A program made the translations under genes and the position numbers. Shown one piece after another: positions 35,377 through 44,041 of a DNA stretch of 64,000 nt. The notes under the pieces are model-generated. The model saw only the letters and a program-made list of their open reading frames with translations, was not told the origin of the DNA and did no database searches. The DNA lies in contig OZ242037.1 in the NCBI GenBank assembly GCA_965205165.1, forward strand, positions 2,728,001 through 2,792,000. The letters run 5' to 3'. The DNA is from CBDESM01 sp965205165. Its GTDB lineage: Bacteria; Chloroflexota; Dehalococcoidia; Bin125. Each line of letters opens with the position of its first letter. Within the stretch, counting starts at the first letter, position 1.

Positions 35377-35658
35377 ATGAGCAACCTGCAGGTCAAAAAT
35401 GTGCCCGATGGGCTCTACACGCGCCTGAGGGACTACGCGGCCGAGAGCAACCTCACGATCAGCACCGTCGTGCTCGAGGCTGTGGAGCGCGAGTTGGCCA
35501 AGGCCGACATGCTCAAGCGCCTCGCCACCCGCTCGCCGGTAGAACTCGGCGTGTCCGTCGCCGAAGTGCTCGTCAAGGAGCGCATGGTCCGCGAAGAGGA
35601 TATGGAGTACGACGTCTCCGGAGGCGGTGCGAGCCGCGAAGCCCCGGAGGAAGCGTGA
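35377..35658 (+). CDS. FitA/VapB-like ribbon-helix-helix antitoxin
   Basis: 93 residues. The N-terminus NLQVKNVPDGLYTRLRDYAAESNLTISTVVLEAVERELA is an RHH DNA-binding domain of the FitA/Arc type; the C-terminal half would wrap the toxin. AGGAGG lies 5 bases before the ATG. Its stop overlaps the toxin ATG (TGATG), the normal coupling of such pairs. It likely represses its own promoter at 35299. Confidence 0.82.
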   Translation: MSNLQVKNVPDGLYTRLRDYAAESNLTISTVVLEAVERELAKADMLKRLATRSPVELGVSVAEVLVKERMVREEDMEYDVSGGGASREAPEEA

Positions 35659-36062
35659 TGCTCCAGCGAGTCATCGACGCGTCCGTCTCCGTCGAGTACC
35701 TGCTCAAGACGCGGCTCGGCTTGGCGGTCGCGGACACCATTGAGCGATCCGACATCCTGCATGCGCCCGACCTCATCGATGTCGAAGTGATGTCGGTGCT
35801 GCGCAAGCTGGTCGGCAAGGGCGAGCTGGCGGAAGAGCGGGCACTGATCGCCCTTGACGACATGGCGTGGTGGCCGATCGAGCGGATCCCTTCTCGCCAG
35901 CTGATTCGCCACGGCTGGCGGTACCGGCACAACGTGAGCGCGTATGACGCGGTCTACGTCGCCGCCGCCCGCCAGCTGGGCATCCCGCTGCTCACGGCGG
36001 ATGCGCGTCTGACCCGGGCGCCCGGCTTGGAAATCGTCATCGAGAACGTCCACCAGCTTTGA
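35658..36062 (+). CDS. VapC-like PIN-domain toxin
   Basis: A 134-residue PIN ribonuclease. Acidic site residues: Asp in QRVIDASV, Glu in DVEVMSVLRK, Asp in SAYDAVYVAAA and Asp in LLTADARL. Starts at ATG 35658 overlapping the antitoxin stop; a longer in-frame opening upstream was rejected. Its TGA abuts the stop of the convergent hydrolase in a TGATCA palindrome. Toxins of this family cleave tRNA or rRNA. Confidence 0.85.
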   Translation: MLQRVIDASVSVEYLLKTRLGLAVADTIERSDILHAPDLIDVEVMSVLRKLVGKGELAEERALIALDDMAWWPIERIPSRQLIRHGWRYRHNVSAYDAVYVAAARQLGIPLLTADARLTRAPGLEIVIENVHQL

Positions 36063-36938
36063 TCAGGGCGTGGCCGAGGCGCTTGGCCCAGCGGCTGCAA
36101 CGATCTGCTCGGCTACTGCCTCCGGCGTGCGCTGGGGAATGAAGTGGTCCGTGTCCTCGACCGCGATATCCCTGCCGTTGGGAAGGACCTCGGCGGCTCT
36201 TGCGCCCGGGTTATTGGGAAGCAGCGGGCCACCCTCGGCCGGACGGAGGATCGCAGTCGGCTGCCGGACGCGGTGGAGCTCGTCGTAGGCGCGGGTGGGC
36301 ATCGCCCAATCGAAGCACATCCCCTCCACGCGCGGGGGGCAGCGGAGCCGGTATTCGGCGTGGTCCGGCATCAGGGCATGCTCGGCATAGAGGTCCACCA
36401 AGCGGCGGGGCCAATGCTGGAACGGCCCGCGGTCCGCGAGGCTGTCGGCCATCACCTTCGGGGAAGGCCAGCGAGCGCGGCGCCTGCGCGCGCCCGCCGC
36501 CAGCTCGTTCACCGGAGTCTCGCCCTGCCAATCGGGGATCGGAATGACCGGATCGACGAGGACGAGTGCGGCGATGCGGTCGGTGCGGAGCGCGGCCAAG
36601 ACGGCCACCGCGCCCCCCATGGAATGGCCCGCGACGACGGCATTTTCGATGCCGCGCTGTTCGAGGTAGACATCTACATCGTGGGCGAACTCGCGCCAGT
36701 TGCAGTCGGCGAAATCATCAGGCGTTTGGGAATAGCCGTGACCGCGGAGATCGATGGCGCGGACATCGATCCGGGGCGGAAGAAGGGCGACCATGGCGTC
36801 CCAAGTGCGGGAGTGAAAGCCGGTGGCGTGGAGCAGGAGGACGGTTGCAGCTGGCGGTTCGGACACGGGCCAGTGCCATTCGGCGAGGTCCCAGCCGCGG
36901 ATTCGGAGTTGGGTGCGGGTCGGCTCCGGACGGGTCAT
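36063..36938 (-). CDS. Alpha/beta hydrolase
   Basis: A 291-residue alpha/beta hydrolase. Oxyanion region LLLHATGFHSRTWD, DLRGHGYSQTP, nucleophile elbow VVAGHSMGGAVAVLAAL (Ser), and the catalytic His in DTDHFIPQRTPEAV. ATG 36938 overlaps the enoyl-CoA hydratase stop, so the two are coupled; a joint role in acyl-CoA or ester breakdown is likely. Confidence 0.85.
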   Translation of the reverse strand: MTRPEPTRTQLRIRGWDLAEWHWPVSEPPAATVLLLHATGFHSRTWDAMVALLPPRIDVRAIDLRGHGYSQTPDDFADCNWREFAHDVDVYLEQRGIENAVVAGHSMGGAVAVLAALRTDRIAALVLVDPVIPIPDWQGETPVNELAAGARRRRARWPSPKVMADSLADRGPFQHWPRRLVDLYAEHALMPDHAEYRLRCPPRVEGMCFDWAMPTRAYDELHRVRQPTAILRPAEGGPLLPNNPGARAAEVLPNGRDIAVEDTDHFIPQRTPEAVAEQIVAAAGPSASATP

Positions 36939-37816
36939 CAGCGGCGTTGGGCGGAGCGGCCGTCGCCGAAGGGATCGTCCCGCCATTCGAGGGCGGCTTT
37001 GAGGCCTTCTTGTCGGGCCTTGTTGGAAAACTCGGCGATGCTCGGCGCTTCGTGCCAGATGGCGTCGAATTCCGCGCCTTCGGCTGCGGCGGTGCGCAGG
37101 CCCATGATTTCGAACCAGCGGTTGGCGGAGTGCTTGTGGACGGAGAGGCCGTCAAGGGGCACCTGCGCGATGCGCTGGCAGTAGGCCATGGCTTGCTCAT
37201 CGAGCTCGTCCAGCGGCAGGGCGCGGTTGATCATGCCGAGGCGTTCGGCTTCGACCCCGTCGATCGTGTCGCCGGAGAAGAGGAGCTCCTTGGTCTTGAG
37301 CAGGCCGATCTTGATCGGCCACATGCCGAGTGTCGGCGGGATGCCGATGGCGCGTCCGGCGGGGTGTCCGAAGCGGGCATCGTGGGCGGCGAAGACGATG
37401 TCGCACGCGCCGATCATCTCGCCGCCGCCGGCGAGGCACCAGCCGTGGACCTGGGCGATGATGGGCTTGCGGTACGACCACATCCAGAGCCAGCGATCGA
37501 CCGACTGGCGCAGGCCCTCGCGGTCGAGCGCGATGCGGGATTCGCCGAGCTGCCAGGCGTTGTCGCCGGTGCGCTGGTTGGGCCGCCAATTGAGCGCGCC
37601 CCGTTCCGGAGTGAGGTCGTAGCCGGCGCAGAAGGCGCGGCCGGCCGCCTTGAGGCGGATGACGCGGACGGCGTCGCCGGGATTGAGTTCGCGCAGCGCG
37701 GCTTCGAGGTCGTCGCGGAGGCCTTGCGAGATGGCGTTGAGCTTCTCGGGCCGGTTCAGGGTGATCGTGGCGACCGGGCCGTCGATGTCGACGAGGAGGT
37801 TTTCGTAGCTAGTCAT
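36938..37816 (-). CDS. Enoyl-CoA hydratase/isomerase family protein
   Basis: A 292-residue crotonase-fold protein. VATITLNRPEKLNAISQGL, GRAFCAGYDL and VHGWCLAGGGEMIGACDI give the oxyanion hole; catalytic-loop residues near FGHPAGRAIGIPPTLGMW differ from classical hydratase. Overlaps by 8 bases the gene upstream (helical protein). Substrate unknown. Confidence 0.85.
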   Translation of the reverse strand: MTSYENLLVDIDGPVATITLNRPEKLNAISQGLRDDLEAALRELNPGDAVRVIRLKAAGRAFCAGYDLTPERGALNWRPNQRTGDNAWQLGESRIALDREGLRQSVDRWLWMWSYRKPIIAQVHGWCLAGGGEMIGACDIVFAAHDARFGHPAGRAIGIPPTLGMWPIKIGLLKTKELLFSGDTIDGVEAERLGMINRALPLDELDEQAMAYCQRIAQVPLDGLSVHKHSANRWFEIMGLRTAAAEGAEFDAIWHEAPSIAEFSNKARQEGLKAALEWRDDPFGDGRSAQRR

Positions 37817-38342
37817 CGGCGGGCGGATCCTGTCCGGGATTGCGGGCCCCGCCGAGTTCGGCGGCTTTGGCCTGGAGCGCGTGTTGGAGGTTGGCCGCGG
37901 TTTGGCGGGCGGATTGGGCGGCGCGCTGGACGCGCTCGTCTTCCGCTGCGTGCTTGGCGGCCTTGCGGATCTCGTTGGCGGCGTCTTCGGCGGCGTGCTT
38001 CACGTCGTCCGCGGCCTCGTGGGCGAGGCGGTTGAGTTCGTCGCGGTCGATGGATTCGGCCGCCTTGCGGATCTCCTGCGCGGCATCTTGAGCGGCGTGC
38101 TTGACGTCGTCGGCCGCCTGCGCTGCGAGCGGCTTGACCCTGTCGTTGATCATCTGCCGGGTCTCGGGCCGCTGGAGCGCCGCGGCCCCGGCGCGTGCGA
38201 GCGCTCCAGTGACGCCGCCGCCGGCGGTTTGGGCCAACGCCCCGGCCGCAGCCGGGATGGCCTGATCGGCCACGCTCTGCACGTCGGGCGCCTCAGGCGC
38301 TTGCTCGTCTGGGTTCTGGTCAGACTGGGGCTGGTCGGGCAT
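37809..38342 (-). CDS. Ala-rich helical repeat protein (paralogue 1)
   Basis: A 177-residue protein starting MPDQPQSDQ. After an Ala/Gly-rich segment come two near-identical amphipathic units, AADDVKHAAxDAAxEIRKAA, at about residues 76-95 and 110-129, then LQHALQAKAAELGG and an acidic end. It resembles apolipoprotein- or LEA-like amphipathic helices. It is a paralogue of the protein at 39292, and each lies downstream of an NYN nuclease gene. Function unknown; membrane or lipid association is possible. Confidence 0.6.
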   Translation of the reverse strand: MPDQPQSDQNPDEQAPEAPDVQSVADQAIPAAAGALAQTAGGGVTGALARAGAAALQRPETRQMINDRVKPLAAQAADDVKHAAQDAAQEIRKAAESIDRDELNRLAHEAADDVKHAAEDAANEIRKAAKHAAEDERVQRAAQSARQTAANLQHALQAKAAELGGARNPGQDPPADD

Positions 38343-38424
38343 GGCGGCCTCTTTCAAGCATCGGGGATGTTCGGACGATCATAACGGGAGGTGCCAATTG
38401 GCCTGGTCGTGCTGCCGTCTAGCG

Positions 38425-39222
38425 TTACTTCCCCTTCCGCGCCGCGGTCGTGAGGCAGACGCGCGCGACGGTGCTGCCTGGGGCCTTTGAGAGGCGGAAC
38501 GATTCCGGCTGCGATGCGAGCATGTCCGTGAGGGTCTTGAAATTCTCCGCCGTGCAGTCGATCCGGGGAGAGCTCTGCTTCATCGCCAAGCCGAGCTTTG
38601 AGAGGAGTGGGCAGTCTCCGTCTTTGGAGAGGGAGCGGACGAGTTCGACGACGCGGGGGACCCATGCCGGTTGGCGCTTCTTCTTCGGGATGGACGCGAG
38701 TTTCGGCTCGGGCTGGGAGGACGCTTGCGCTGTGGATGCAGGCTTGGCTTTGGGCTTGGCGGCCGCTGGGCTTGCGCGCGATGGGGCTTTGGCAGGCAGC
38801 ACGACGACACGCGTGCAGTACTTGGCGAACGTTTGCTGCTCGGCTTCCCTCGACACGATGCCGATGACGAGGTTTCCACTTTCCCGGAGGCGGTTCGCGA
38901 GCAGTGCGAAGTCGCTATCGGTGGTGACGATGCAGAACGCGTCAACTTCTGCCCGGTGCAAGATGTCCATCGCCTCAATGACGAGAGCAATGTCGGAGGT
39001 GTTCTTGCCGGCGACGTAGGTGGGGGTCTGGACGGTGCGCACGCCGCTGGCCTCGCATGCCTTGCGCCATCCGGCGAGGTGCGGACTGGACCAGTTGCCG
39101 TAGGCGCGTTGGATTAGCAGCTCGCCCTCTTTGGCAGCTTCCTTGAGGATGAAATCAAGATATGCGTGAGACTGGTTGTCACAGTCGATCAGGAGCGCGA
39201 CGCGGTGCTTGGCTTTGGGCAC
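38425..39222 (-). CDS. NYN-domain nuclease with C-terminal LOTUS/OST-HTH domain (paralogue 1)
   Basis: 265 residues. The NYN (PIN-like) domain has ALLIDCDNQSHAYLD, RAYGNW, NTSDIALVIEAMDIL and VTTDSDFALLANRLRE, which give the acidic RNase site. A Pro/Ala/Lys linker (about 147-180) leads to a LOTUS-type RNA-binding domain (WVPRVVELVRSLSKDGDC, KTLTDMLASQPESFRL). Similar to the protein at 40376. Predicted RNA cleavage or processing; targets unknown. Local GC lower than average. Confidence 0.8.
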   Translation of the reverse strand: MPKAKHRVALLIDCDNQSHAYLDFILKEAAKEGELLIQRAYGNWSSPHLAGWRKACEASGVRTVQTPTYVAGKNTSDIALVIEAMDILHRAEVDAFCIVTTDSDFALLANRLRESGNLVIGIVSREAEQQTFAKYCTRVVVLPAKAPSRASPAAAKPKAKPASTAQASSQPEPKLASIPKKKRQPAWVPRVVELVRSLSKDGDCPLLSKLGLAMKQSSPRIDCTAENFKTLTDMLASQPESFRLSKAPGSTVARVCLTTAARKGK

Positions 39223-39291
39223 TTTGAGGCGCTCCTTCTAAGAACGGCGCGATCGTAGCGGAAAGGCAGGCAGAGGCGTTGGGGTTTGCCT

Positions 39292-39744
39292 TTAGTCGTC
39301 TTGCGCAGGAGCGCGTCTGCGGGGATGTGCTGGGCTGCTGAGTTCGGACGATTTGGCTTGCAGGGCGTGTTGGATGTCGGAAGCGGTGGAGCGGGCCTTT
39401 TCAGCCGCGTGCTTGGCGTTGTCGGCGGCTTGATGGGCTGCTTGGTTGAGTTTGCCGGAGCGGGCGGATTCGACGGCCTGCTTGGCGAGGGGCTTTGCGA
39501 TTCGGACGATCGTGCGCTTGGCGGCGGGAGTTTGGAGGGCGGTTGCAGCGGCGATGCCGGCTGCGCCGATCGCGGTGCCGCCGACGGCAGTCCGCGCCAA
39601 TGCGGTTGATGCGATGCGGGCCGCGGCGACCGCGACAGCGGGGGCCAGCGCTTCCGCAGCAGCGACGGCTACCTGATCAGCAAGGTCGTGATTGGATGCC
39701 GGTTGTTCGTCCTGTGACGTCTCGACTTGAGATTGATCCGGCAT
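39292..39744 (-). CDS. Ala-rich helical protein (paralogue 2)
   Basis: 150 residues, start MPDQSQVETSQDEQPAS. It shares with the protein at 37809 the MPDQ start, an Ala-rich middle, L-Q-x-P-x-x-x-R, and the end xIQHALQAKSSEL. It has one, more diverged, amphipathic unit (AAHQAADNAKHAAEKA). Lies between two NYN genes. Function unknown. Confidence 0.6.
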   Translation of the reverse strand: MPDQSQVETSQDEQPASNHDLADQVAVAAAEALAPAVAVAAARIASTALARTAVGGTAIGAAGIAAATALQTPAAKRTIVRIAKPLAKQAVESARSGKLNQAAHQAADNAKHAAEKARSTASDIQHALQAKSSELSSPAHPRRRAPAQDD

Positions 39745-39816
39745 GCGCTGTCCTTGCCATCTCGCTCAGCGGCGAGTGATGTCGGATGACCAGTATCGCA
39801 GGGCCGGCCGGGCGGA

Positions 39817-40362
39817 TCAGGGGGCACGGGTCCGCCTGAGATCGGCGGCGAGTCGCGCCGTTCTCGCGCCTAGGCGGCGGGCTTGGATTTCGTCGTGGGG
39901 GGTGATCTTGCGGGCAGCGGTTGCGCCGTAGTAGGAGCCGGAGTGGTGCATTTCGTTGGACCAGGGGAGGCCGACGAAGACCAAGCCGTGGCCGATCAGG
40001 AGGTGGAAAAGCTGGAGCAGGGTGGCCTCCATGCCCGCGGACGGGGACCAGCCGGCGGTGAAGGCCGCGCCGACTTTGCCGTTCAACTCGCCGGTTTCCC
40101 AGAGGTCGCCGGTGTAATCGAGCCAGTGCTTGAGGCGGCCGGTGATGCCGGTCCAGTTGGGAGAACCGAGGATGAGGGCATCGCAGGCGATCAAGTCCCC
40201 CTTCTCGGCCTTGTCGAGCGGGCGATCCCGAACCTCGGCGCCGGGAACGGAGTTCGCGCCCTCGATCACGTGTCCGGCGAGTTCGGCCAGCAGCCCTTGC
40301 GAGTCGTAGAGAACGAGGATGATCACGGGATCGGGCGCAGGCGTCGATTCGGTTCGGCTCAT
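39817..40362 (-). CDS. Flavodoxin-like NAD(P)H:quinone oxidoreductase (WrbA-type)
   Basis: 181 residues. VIILVLYDSQGLLAELAGHV is the FMN phosphate loop region; DALILGSPNWTGITGRLKHWLD and VGAAFTAGWSPSAGMEATLLQL, plus HGLVFVGLPW, match the WrbA/NQO flavodoxin family. ATG 40362 lies 13 bases downstream of the second NYN gene, so it shares that transcript. It separates the second NYN gene from its helical partner. Confidence 0.82.
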   Translation of the reverse strand: MSRTESTPAPDPVIILVLYDSQGLLAELAGHVIEGANSVPGAEVRDRPLDKAEKGDLIACDALILGSPNWTGITGRLKHWLDYTGDLWETGELNGKVGAAFTAGWSPSAGMEATLLQLFHLLIGHGLVFVGLPWSNEMHHSGSYYGATAARKITPHDEIQARRLGARTARLAADLRRTRAP

Positions 40363-40375
40363 GGCGGAAGCGGCG

Positions 40376-41245
40376 CTAATCGCGGTCGGCCGGGCGCGGG
40401 AGTCGCTTGCGCCTGCGCGGACGCTTCGGAGCGGCCGGCTTGAGGCGGGCATAGAGGTGTGGGCTGTTGGCGTCGCCGGCGACGCGGCCTTCGATCTCGA
40501 AGAGGTCGGGGCGTGAACCGACGAGCTTGCGGAGGGCGTTGAAGCCGTAATCGGAGTGGTTGAAGCCCGGGTGTTTCGCGCGGAGGACGCTGCCGAGCTC
40601 GGCGAGGGCGATCCAGCCCTCGTTCGAGTCGGCGCTGCCGCGGGGCGGGAGGACTCCGGCCACGAGGTCTTCCCACGCTTGAGAGGCGCCGGTGCGTGCG
40701 CCGGCCGGAGCGGCGGTCCGGGCCGGGCGATTGGCCGGAGGGCGGTTGGAGCGGGAATCGAGGTCGATGAACTCGTCGCAGGCGCTGCGGAAAGCAGGAG
40801 AAACGTTGCGCCCGCCGGCGCCGACGACATGGATGCCGTATTCGCGCAGCTTGCCGACGAGGGAGGTGAAGTCGGAGTCGCCGGAGACGATCCAGATCGA
40901 GTCGACTTGGTCGGTGAGGCAGCACTCCATGATGTCGATGGCCATGGCCAGATCGGTGGCGTTCTTGCGGATCGAGAACGCGGTGGCTTGGACTTGCTGG
41001 ACGGCGTGGCGGACGCATTCGCCGCGCCAGCGGTTGAGGCCGGGGTCCATCCAGTCGCCGTAGGCGCGCCGGATCGGGACTTGGCCCTCGCGGTGCGCCC
41101 GGTCGACGACATCGCCGAGGCCCCGGTGGGACTGGTTGTCTGCATCGACGAACAGGCCGATCCGCCGGCGCCCATCGGCCCGGAGCCCAGCCGGCGAGGA
41201 GCCGCTGCCCCGAATGCGATGAAGGAAGTTCCGCGCCACGCTCAT
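40376..41245 (-). CDS. NYN-domain nuclease with C-terminal LOTUS/OST-HTH domain (paralogue 2)
   Basis: 289 residues. After a basic N-terminus come GLFVDADNQSHRGLGD, RAYGDWMDPGLNRW, ATDLAMAIDIME and VSGDSDFTSLVGKLREYG, with intact acidic residues. The LOTUS domain is EGWIALAELGSVLRAKHPGF then NALRKLVGSRPDLFEIEG, followed by a very basic tail. A paralogue of the gene at 38425. Probably an RNA-directed nuclease or maturation factor. Confidence 0.82.
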   Translation of the reverse strand: MSVARNFLHRIRGSGSSPAGLRADGRRRIGLFVDADNQSHRGLGDVVDRAHREGQVPIRRAYGDWMDPGLNRWRGECVRHAVQQVQATAFSIRKNATDLAMAIDIMECCLTDQVDSIWIVSGDSDFTSLVGKLREYGIHVVGAGGRNVSPAFRSACDEFIDLDSRSNRPPANRPARTAAPAGARTGASQAWEDLVAGVLPPRGSADSNEGWIALAELGSVLRAKHPGFNHSDYGFNALRKLVGSRPDLFEIEGRVAGDANSPHLYARLKPAAPKRPRRRKRLPRPADRD

Positions 41246-41296
41246 GCCGTGAAGATAGCGGGCATCGCGCTCAGCGCCGCCTGAAGCGGGCGGGTG

Positions 41297-41800
41297 TCAA
41301 GCGCCAGGCAGCGCCATCTCGAACCAGGCGGCTTGGCCGGGCATCTCTTCCACTCCTACGCGGAGAGTTGCGAGGCTGAGGCCGGGTTGGGCGGTGAGGG
41401 ATTGGGCGAGTTGGCCGGCGATGTATTCGGCCAGGCGTTCGGCGGTGGTGTTGTCGATCGGGAGGGCGGCGACGTCGTGCTTGGGGAGGCGGTAGGGGGG
41501 CTGGTCGCGGTACTGAATCTGATAGTGGGTGCCGTCGTCTTGGATGGAGAGGGTCTTGGAGGCCATCTGGAGGAGGAATTTATGGTCGAGCGTCTCGCAG
41601 ACCTCGCGGGTGAGCCGCTTGAGCAGGGAGAAATCAACGACCCAGGATTCGGCGGTGAGGCCGCCGCGGACCTCGACGAAGACATCGTAGTTGTGGCCGT
41701 GGATGGGCTCGAGTTCGTCGGCAAAGGTGGCGAAATGGCCCGCAGCGAAGCGGAGGCGCTGGCGTTCAACGGTGACGGAGTGGGCGGCGGGCTGGGTCAT
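41297..41800 (-). CDS. 6-pyruvoyl-tetrahydropterin synthase family protein, PTPS-III-like motif
   Basis: A 167-residue COG0720 protein. Zinc His residues are in FAAGHF and PIHGHNYDV; VVDFSLLKRL, LDHKFLL and the C-terminal VGVEEMPGQAAWFEM complete the fold. Where QueD and eukaryotic PTPS have a Cys before HGH, this protein has Glu two residues before it (EPIHGH). That is the E-x-x-HGH motif described for PTPS-III, which makes 6-hydroxymethyl-dihydropterin for folate in place of FolB. Folate rather than queuosine synthesis is therefore favoured. Confidence 0.75.
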   Translation of the reverse strand: MTQPAAHSVTVERQRLRFAAGHFATFADELEPIHGHNYDVFVEVRGGLTAESWVVDFSLLKRLTREVCETLDHKFLLQMASKTLSIQDDGTHYQIQYRDQPPYRLPKHDVAALPIDNTTAERLAEYIAGQLAQSLTAQPGLSLATLRVGVEEMPGQAAWFEMALPGA

Positions 41801-41886
41801 TGATGGCGCTCCCGGCGGGCAGCGTACTCGGTGAGCCGGCTGCGGCTCGGCAAACGGCGGGCAGGGATGCTGCCGAGGTGCGGGAT

Positions 41887-41892
41887 TAGGCT
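41887..41892 (+). promoter_or_regulatory. Putative -10 box (TAGGCT) for a leaderless transcript
   Basis: TAGGCT ends 6 bases before the ATG at 41899; no ribosome binding site is present. The same hexamer and similar spacing occur at 53142 before the radical SAM selenoprotein gene. Confidence 0.45.
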
Positions 41893-41898
41893 CGGCTG

Positions 41899-43170
41899 AT
41901 GTTGGGCGGCGGCGCGGGTTTGCGGTGGTGGCGGGAATGGCGGCCGGCGGTGCTGCTGGGGGTGCTGACGATCGGGTCGTACGGGCTGGTGCTGTACGGG
42001 TTCGGGGTGATCTCGGGGCCGGCGCAGGAGGCGGAGGGATGGTCGTCTTCCGAGGTGAACTTGGGCTTCACGCTGACCTACCTGCTGGCGGCGGGGCCGA
42101 CGCTGCTTTCGGGGCGGCTGCTGGATCGGATCGGCCCGACGCCGTTGATGCTGACGGGGCTGGTGATCGGGACGGGCTTCCTGGCGGCGGCGACTTGGGC
42201 GGCATCGGCTTGGTGGTTCATCGGGCTGTGGGCGGTCGGGGGCGCGATAACGGTTGCGGGGCTGTTCTACAACGTGACGATGGCGGTGACGGCGCGGCTG
42301 TATCCAGGGCGGCAGTCGGCGGCGTTCACGGTGCTGGTGACGACGGGCGGATTTTCGTCGGTCGTGTTCCTGCCGCTGACGGGAGTGCTGACGGAGGAGC
42401 TGGGCTGGCGCTGGGCGGTGCGGGTGCTGCTGGTGCTGAGCGCGGTGCTGGCGCTGCCCGCGGTGGCGCTGGTGCGTTCGGGCGATCCCGTGACCGCGGG
42501 CGGAGGCGCGGCGACGGAGACGGATGATGCGGCCAGAGCGGCGGAGGGCGGGTACGCGAGCGTGGGCACCGCGCTGCGGTCGGCGGAGGTGCTGGTGCTG
42601 TTCGCAATGCTGGCGAGCGTCGGGCTGGCGCTGGGAGCATTGCTGAATCACCTGGTACCGGCGCTGACGGCGATGGGTCTGGGATTGAGCACGGCTGCGG
42701 GGATATCGGGCTTGCGAGGATTCATGTCGCTGCCGGGGCGGGCGTTGATCGCGCCGCTGATCTCGGTGCTGGGGCTGCGCAGCGCTCTGGGCGCGGCCTA
42801 CGCGGCGATGACGGCGGGCACGCTGGTGCTTGCGCTGGCGGAGTGGCTGCCGGGCGGGACGGTCTGGATCTACATATTCGCGGTGGTCACGGGCTTGGTC
42901 TTCGGGCAGTTGATCCCGTTGCAGGGGCTGCTTTCCGCGGAGGTGTTCGGGCTGCGGCGGATCGGGACGTTCATGGCGATTCAGACGGTGGTGGGGAACC
43001 TGACAATGGCTGTGGGGCCGTTCGTCGCGGCTCTGGCGGTGGATGCGCTGGGCAATTTCACGCCGGTCTTGGCGGGGGCGTGTGTGGCCCACGGCGCGGC
43101 GCTTGTCTTGCTGGTGGCGCAAGGGCGGATTCGGCCACGGGCGACGGCGGCGGACAGTGGCGTCCATTAG
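41899..43170 (+). CDS. MFS transporter, monocarboxylate/oxalate-formate type
   Basis: A 423-residue permease with 12 hydrophobic segments and a central polar loop near residues 195-225. YGFGVISGPAQEAEGWSSSEV followed by SGRLLDRIGPTPLM is the first-loop signature of this MFS branch. Similar in arrangement to the transporter at 55725. Probably takes up or exports organic acids. It may work with the hydratase gene just downstream. Confidence 0.82.
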   Translation: MLGGGAGLRWWREWRPAVLLGVLTIGSYGLVLYGFGVISGPAQEAEGWSSSEVNLGFTLTYLLAAGPTLLSGRLLDRIGPTPLMLTGLVIGTGFLAAATWAASAWWFIGLWAVGGAITVAGLFYNVTMAVTARLYPGRQSAAFTVLVTTGGFSSVVFLPLTGVLTEELGWRWAVRVLLVLSAVLALPAVALVRSGDPVTAGGGAATETDDAARAAEGGYASVGTALRSAEVLVLFAMLASVGLALGALLNHLVPALTAMGLGLSTAAGISGLRGFMSLPGRALIAPLISVLGLRSALGAAYAAMTAGTLVLALAEWLPGGTVWIYIFAVVTGLVFGQLIPLQGLLSAEVFGLRRIGTFMAIQTVVGNLTMAVGPFVAALAVDALGNFTPVLAGACVAHGAALVLLVAQGRIRPRATAADSGVH

Positions 43171-43218
43171 CCTGAGGGCGCACCGCAACGAGCCGGGCGA
43201 CCGGGGAACGGGAGACCG

Positions 43219-44034
43219 ATGATGAGCGACGACGCGCCACTGCTGTACGACGTGGACGGGCACATCGCCACGATCACGCTGAATCGTCCCGAGAAGCTGA
43301 ACGCGTTCAGCAACGAGATGCTGGCGCTGTGGGCCGAGAGCATCACGCGGGCGAGCGAAGATCAGGGCGTGCGGGTGGTGATCGTGACAGGGGCAGGCCG
43401 AGGATTCTGCTCGGGCGCGGACGTCGGGCGGGAGCGTGCGGGCGGAGACGTGCTGGGCGGCGATCCGAACGCGCCGGCTGCGAACCGCAACAGCCTGCGG
43501 AATTCGGTGCAGAAGGTGCCGCGGGCGCTCTTCAACATGGAAAAGCCGTACATCGCGGCCCTGAACGGAGCAGCGGTGGGCGCGGGGATGGACATGGCCT
43601 CGCAGGCGGACATCCGGATCGCATCCGATCGCGCCAAGTTCGGGATGGCCTACGTGCGGATGGCCCTGATTCCGGGCGACGGGGGCGCGTTCTTCCTGCC
43701 CAGAATCGTGGGGATGTCGAAGGCGCTCGAGCTGATGTGGACGGGGCGCATCTTCACCGCGGAAGAGGCACTGGAGATGGGCTACGTGAGCCGCGTGACG
43801 GCGGCCGAGGATCTGATGAACGAGACGACGGAGCTGGCGCGGGAGATCGCCCGGATGCCGGCCGTGTCCGTGCAGTTGATCAAGCGGCTCGCGTACCGCT
43901 CGCAGACCACCGGGATGCACGAAGCCCTGGAGATGGCCGACCACGCGATGGTGATCGCGCGTTCGACCGAAGATGCGAAAGAGGGCCCCCGCGCGTTCGC
44001 CGAGAAGCGGGAGCCGAATTTCCAAGGTTTCTAG
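43219..44034 (+). CDS. Enoyl-CoA hydratase/isomerase family protein
   Basis: A 271-residue crotonase protein. IATITLNRPEKLNAFSNEM, GRGFCSGADVGRE and LNGAAVGAGMDMASQADIRI form the oxyanion hole; FGMAYVRMALIPGDGGAFFLPRI carries the active-site loop. Start at one of two tandem ATGs (43219/43222), preceded by GGGAACGGGAGA. Only distantly similar to the hydratase at 36938. Confidence 0.87.
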   Translation: MMSDDAPLLYDVDGHIATITLNRPEKLNAFSNEMLALWAESITRASEDQGVRVVIVTGAGRGFCSGADVGRERAGGDVLGGDPNAPAANRNSLRNSVQKVPRALFNMEKPYIAALNGAAVGAGMDMASQADIRIASDRAKFGMAYVRMALIPGDGGAFFLPRIVGMSKALELMWTGRIFTAEEALEMGYVSRVTAAEDLMNETTELAREIARMPAVSVQLIKRLAYRSQTTGMHEALEMADHAMVIARSTEDAKEGPRAFAEKREPNFQGF

Positions 44035-44041
44035 CGGGCGA

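Noticed and set aside
35199..35657. Upstream extension of the VapC frame
   Set aside because: Runs in a different frame through the antitoxin gene; the ATG at 35658 gives a normal PIN toxin.
42326..42640. Pro/Arg-rich short frames in GC-rich genes read as small proteins
   Set aside because: No ribosome site, no conserved partner, composition typical of antisense frames.
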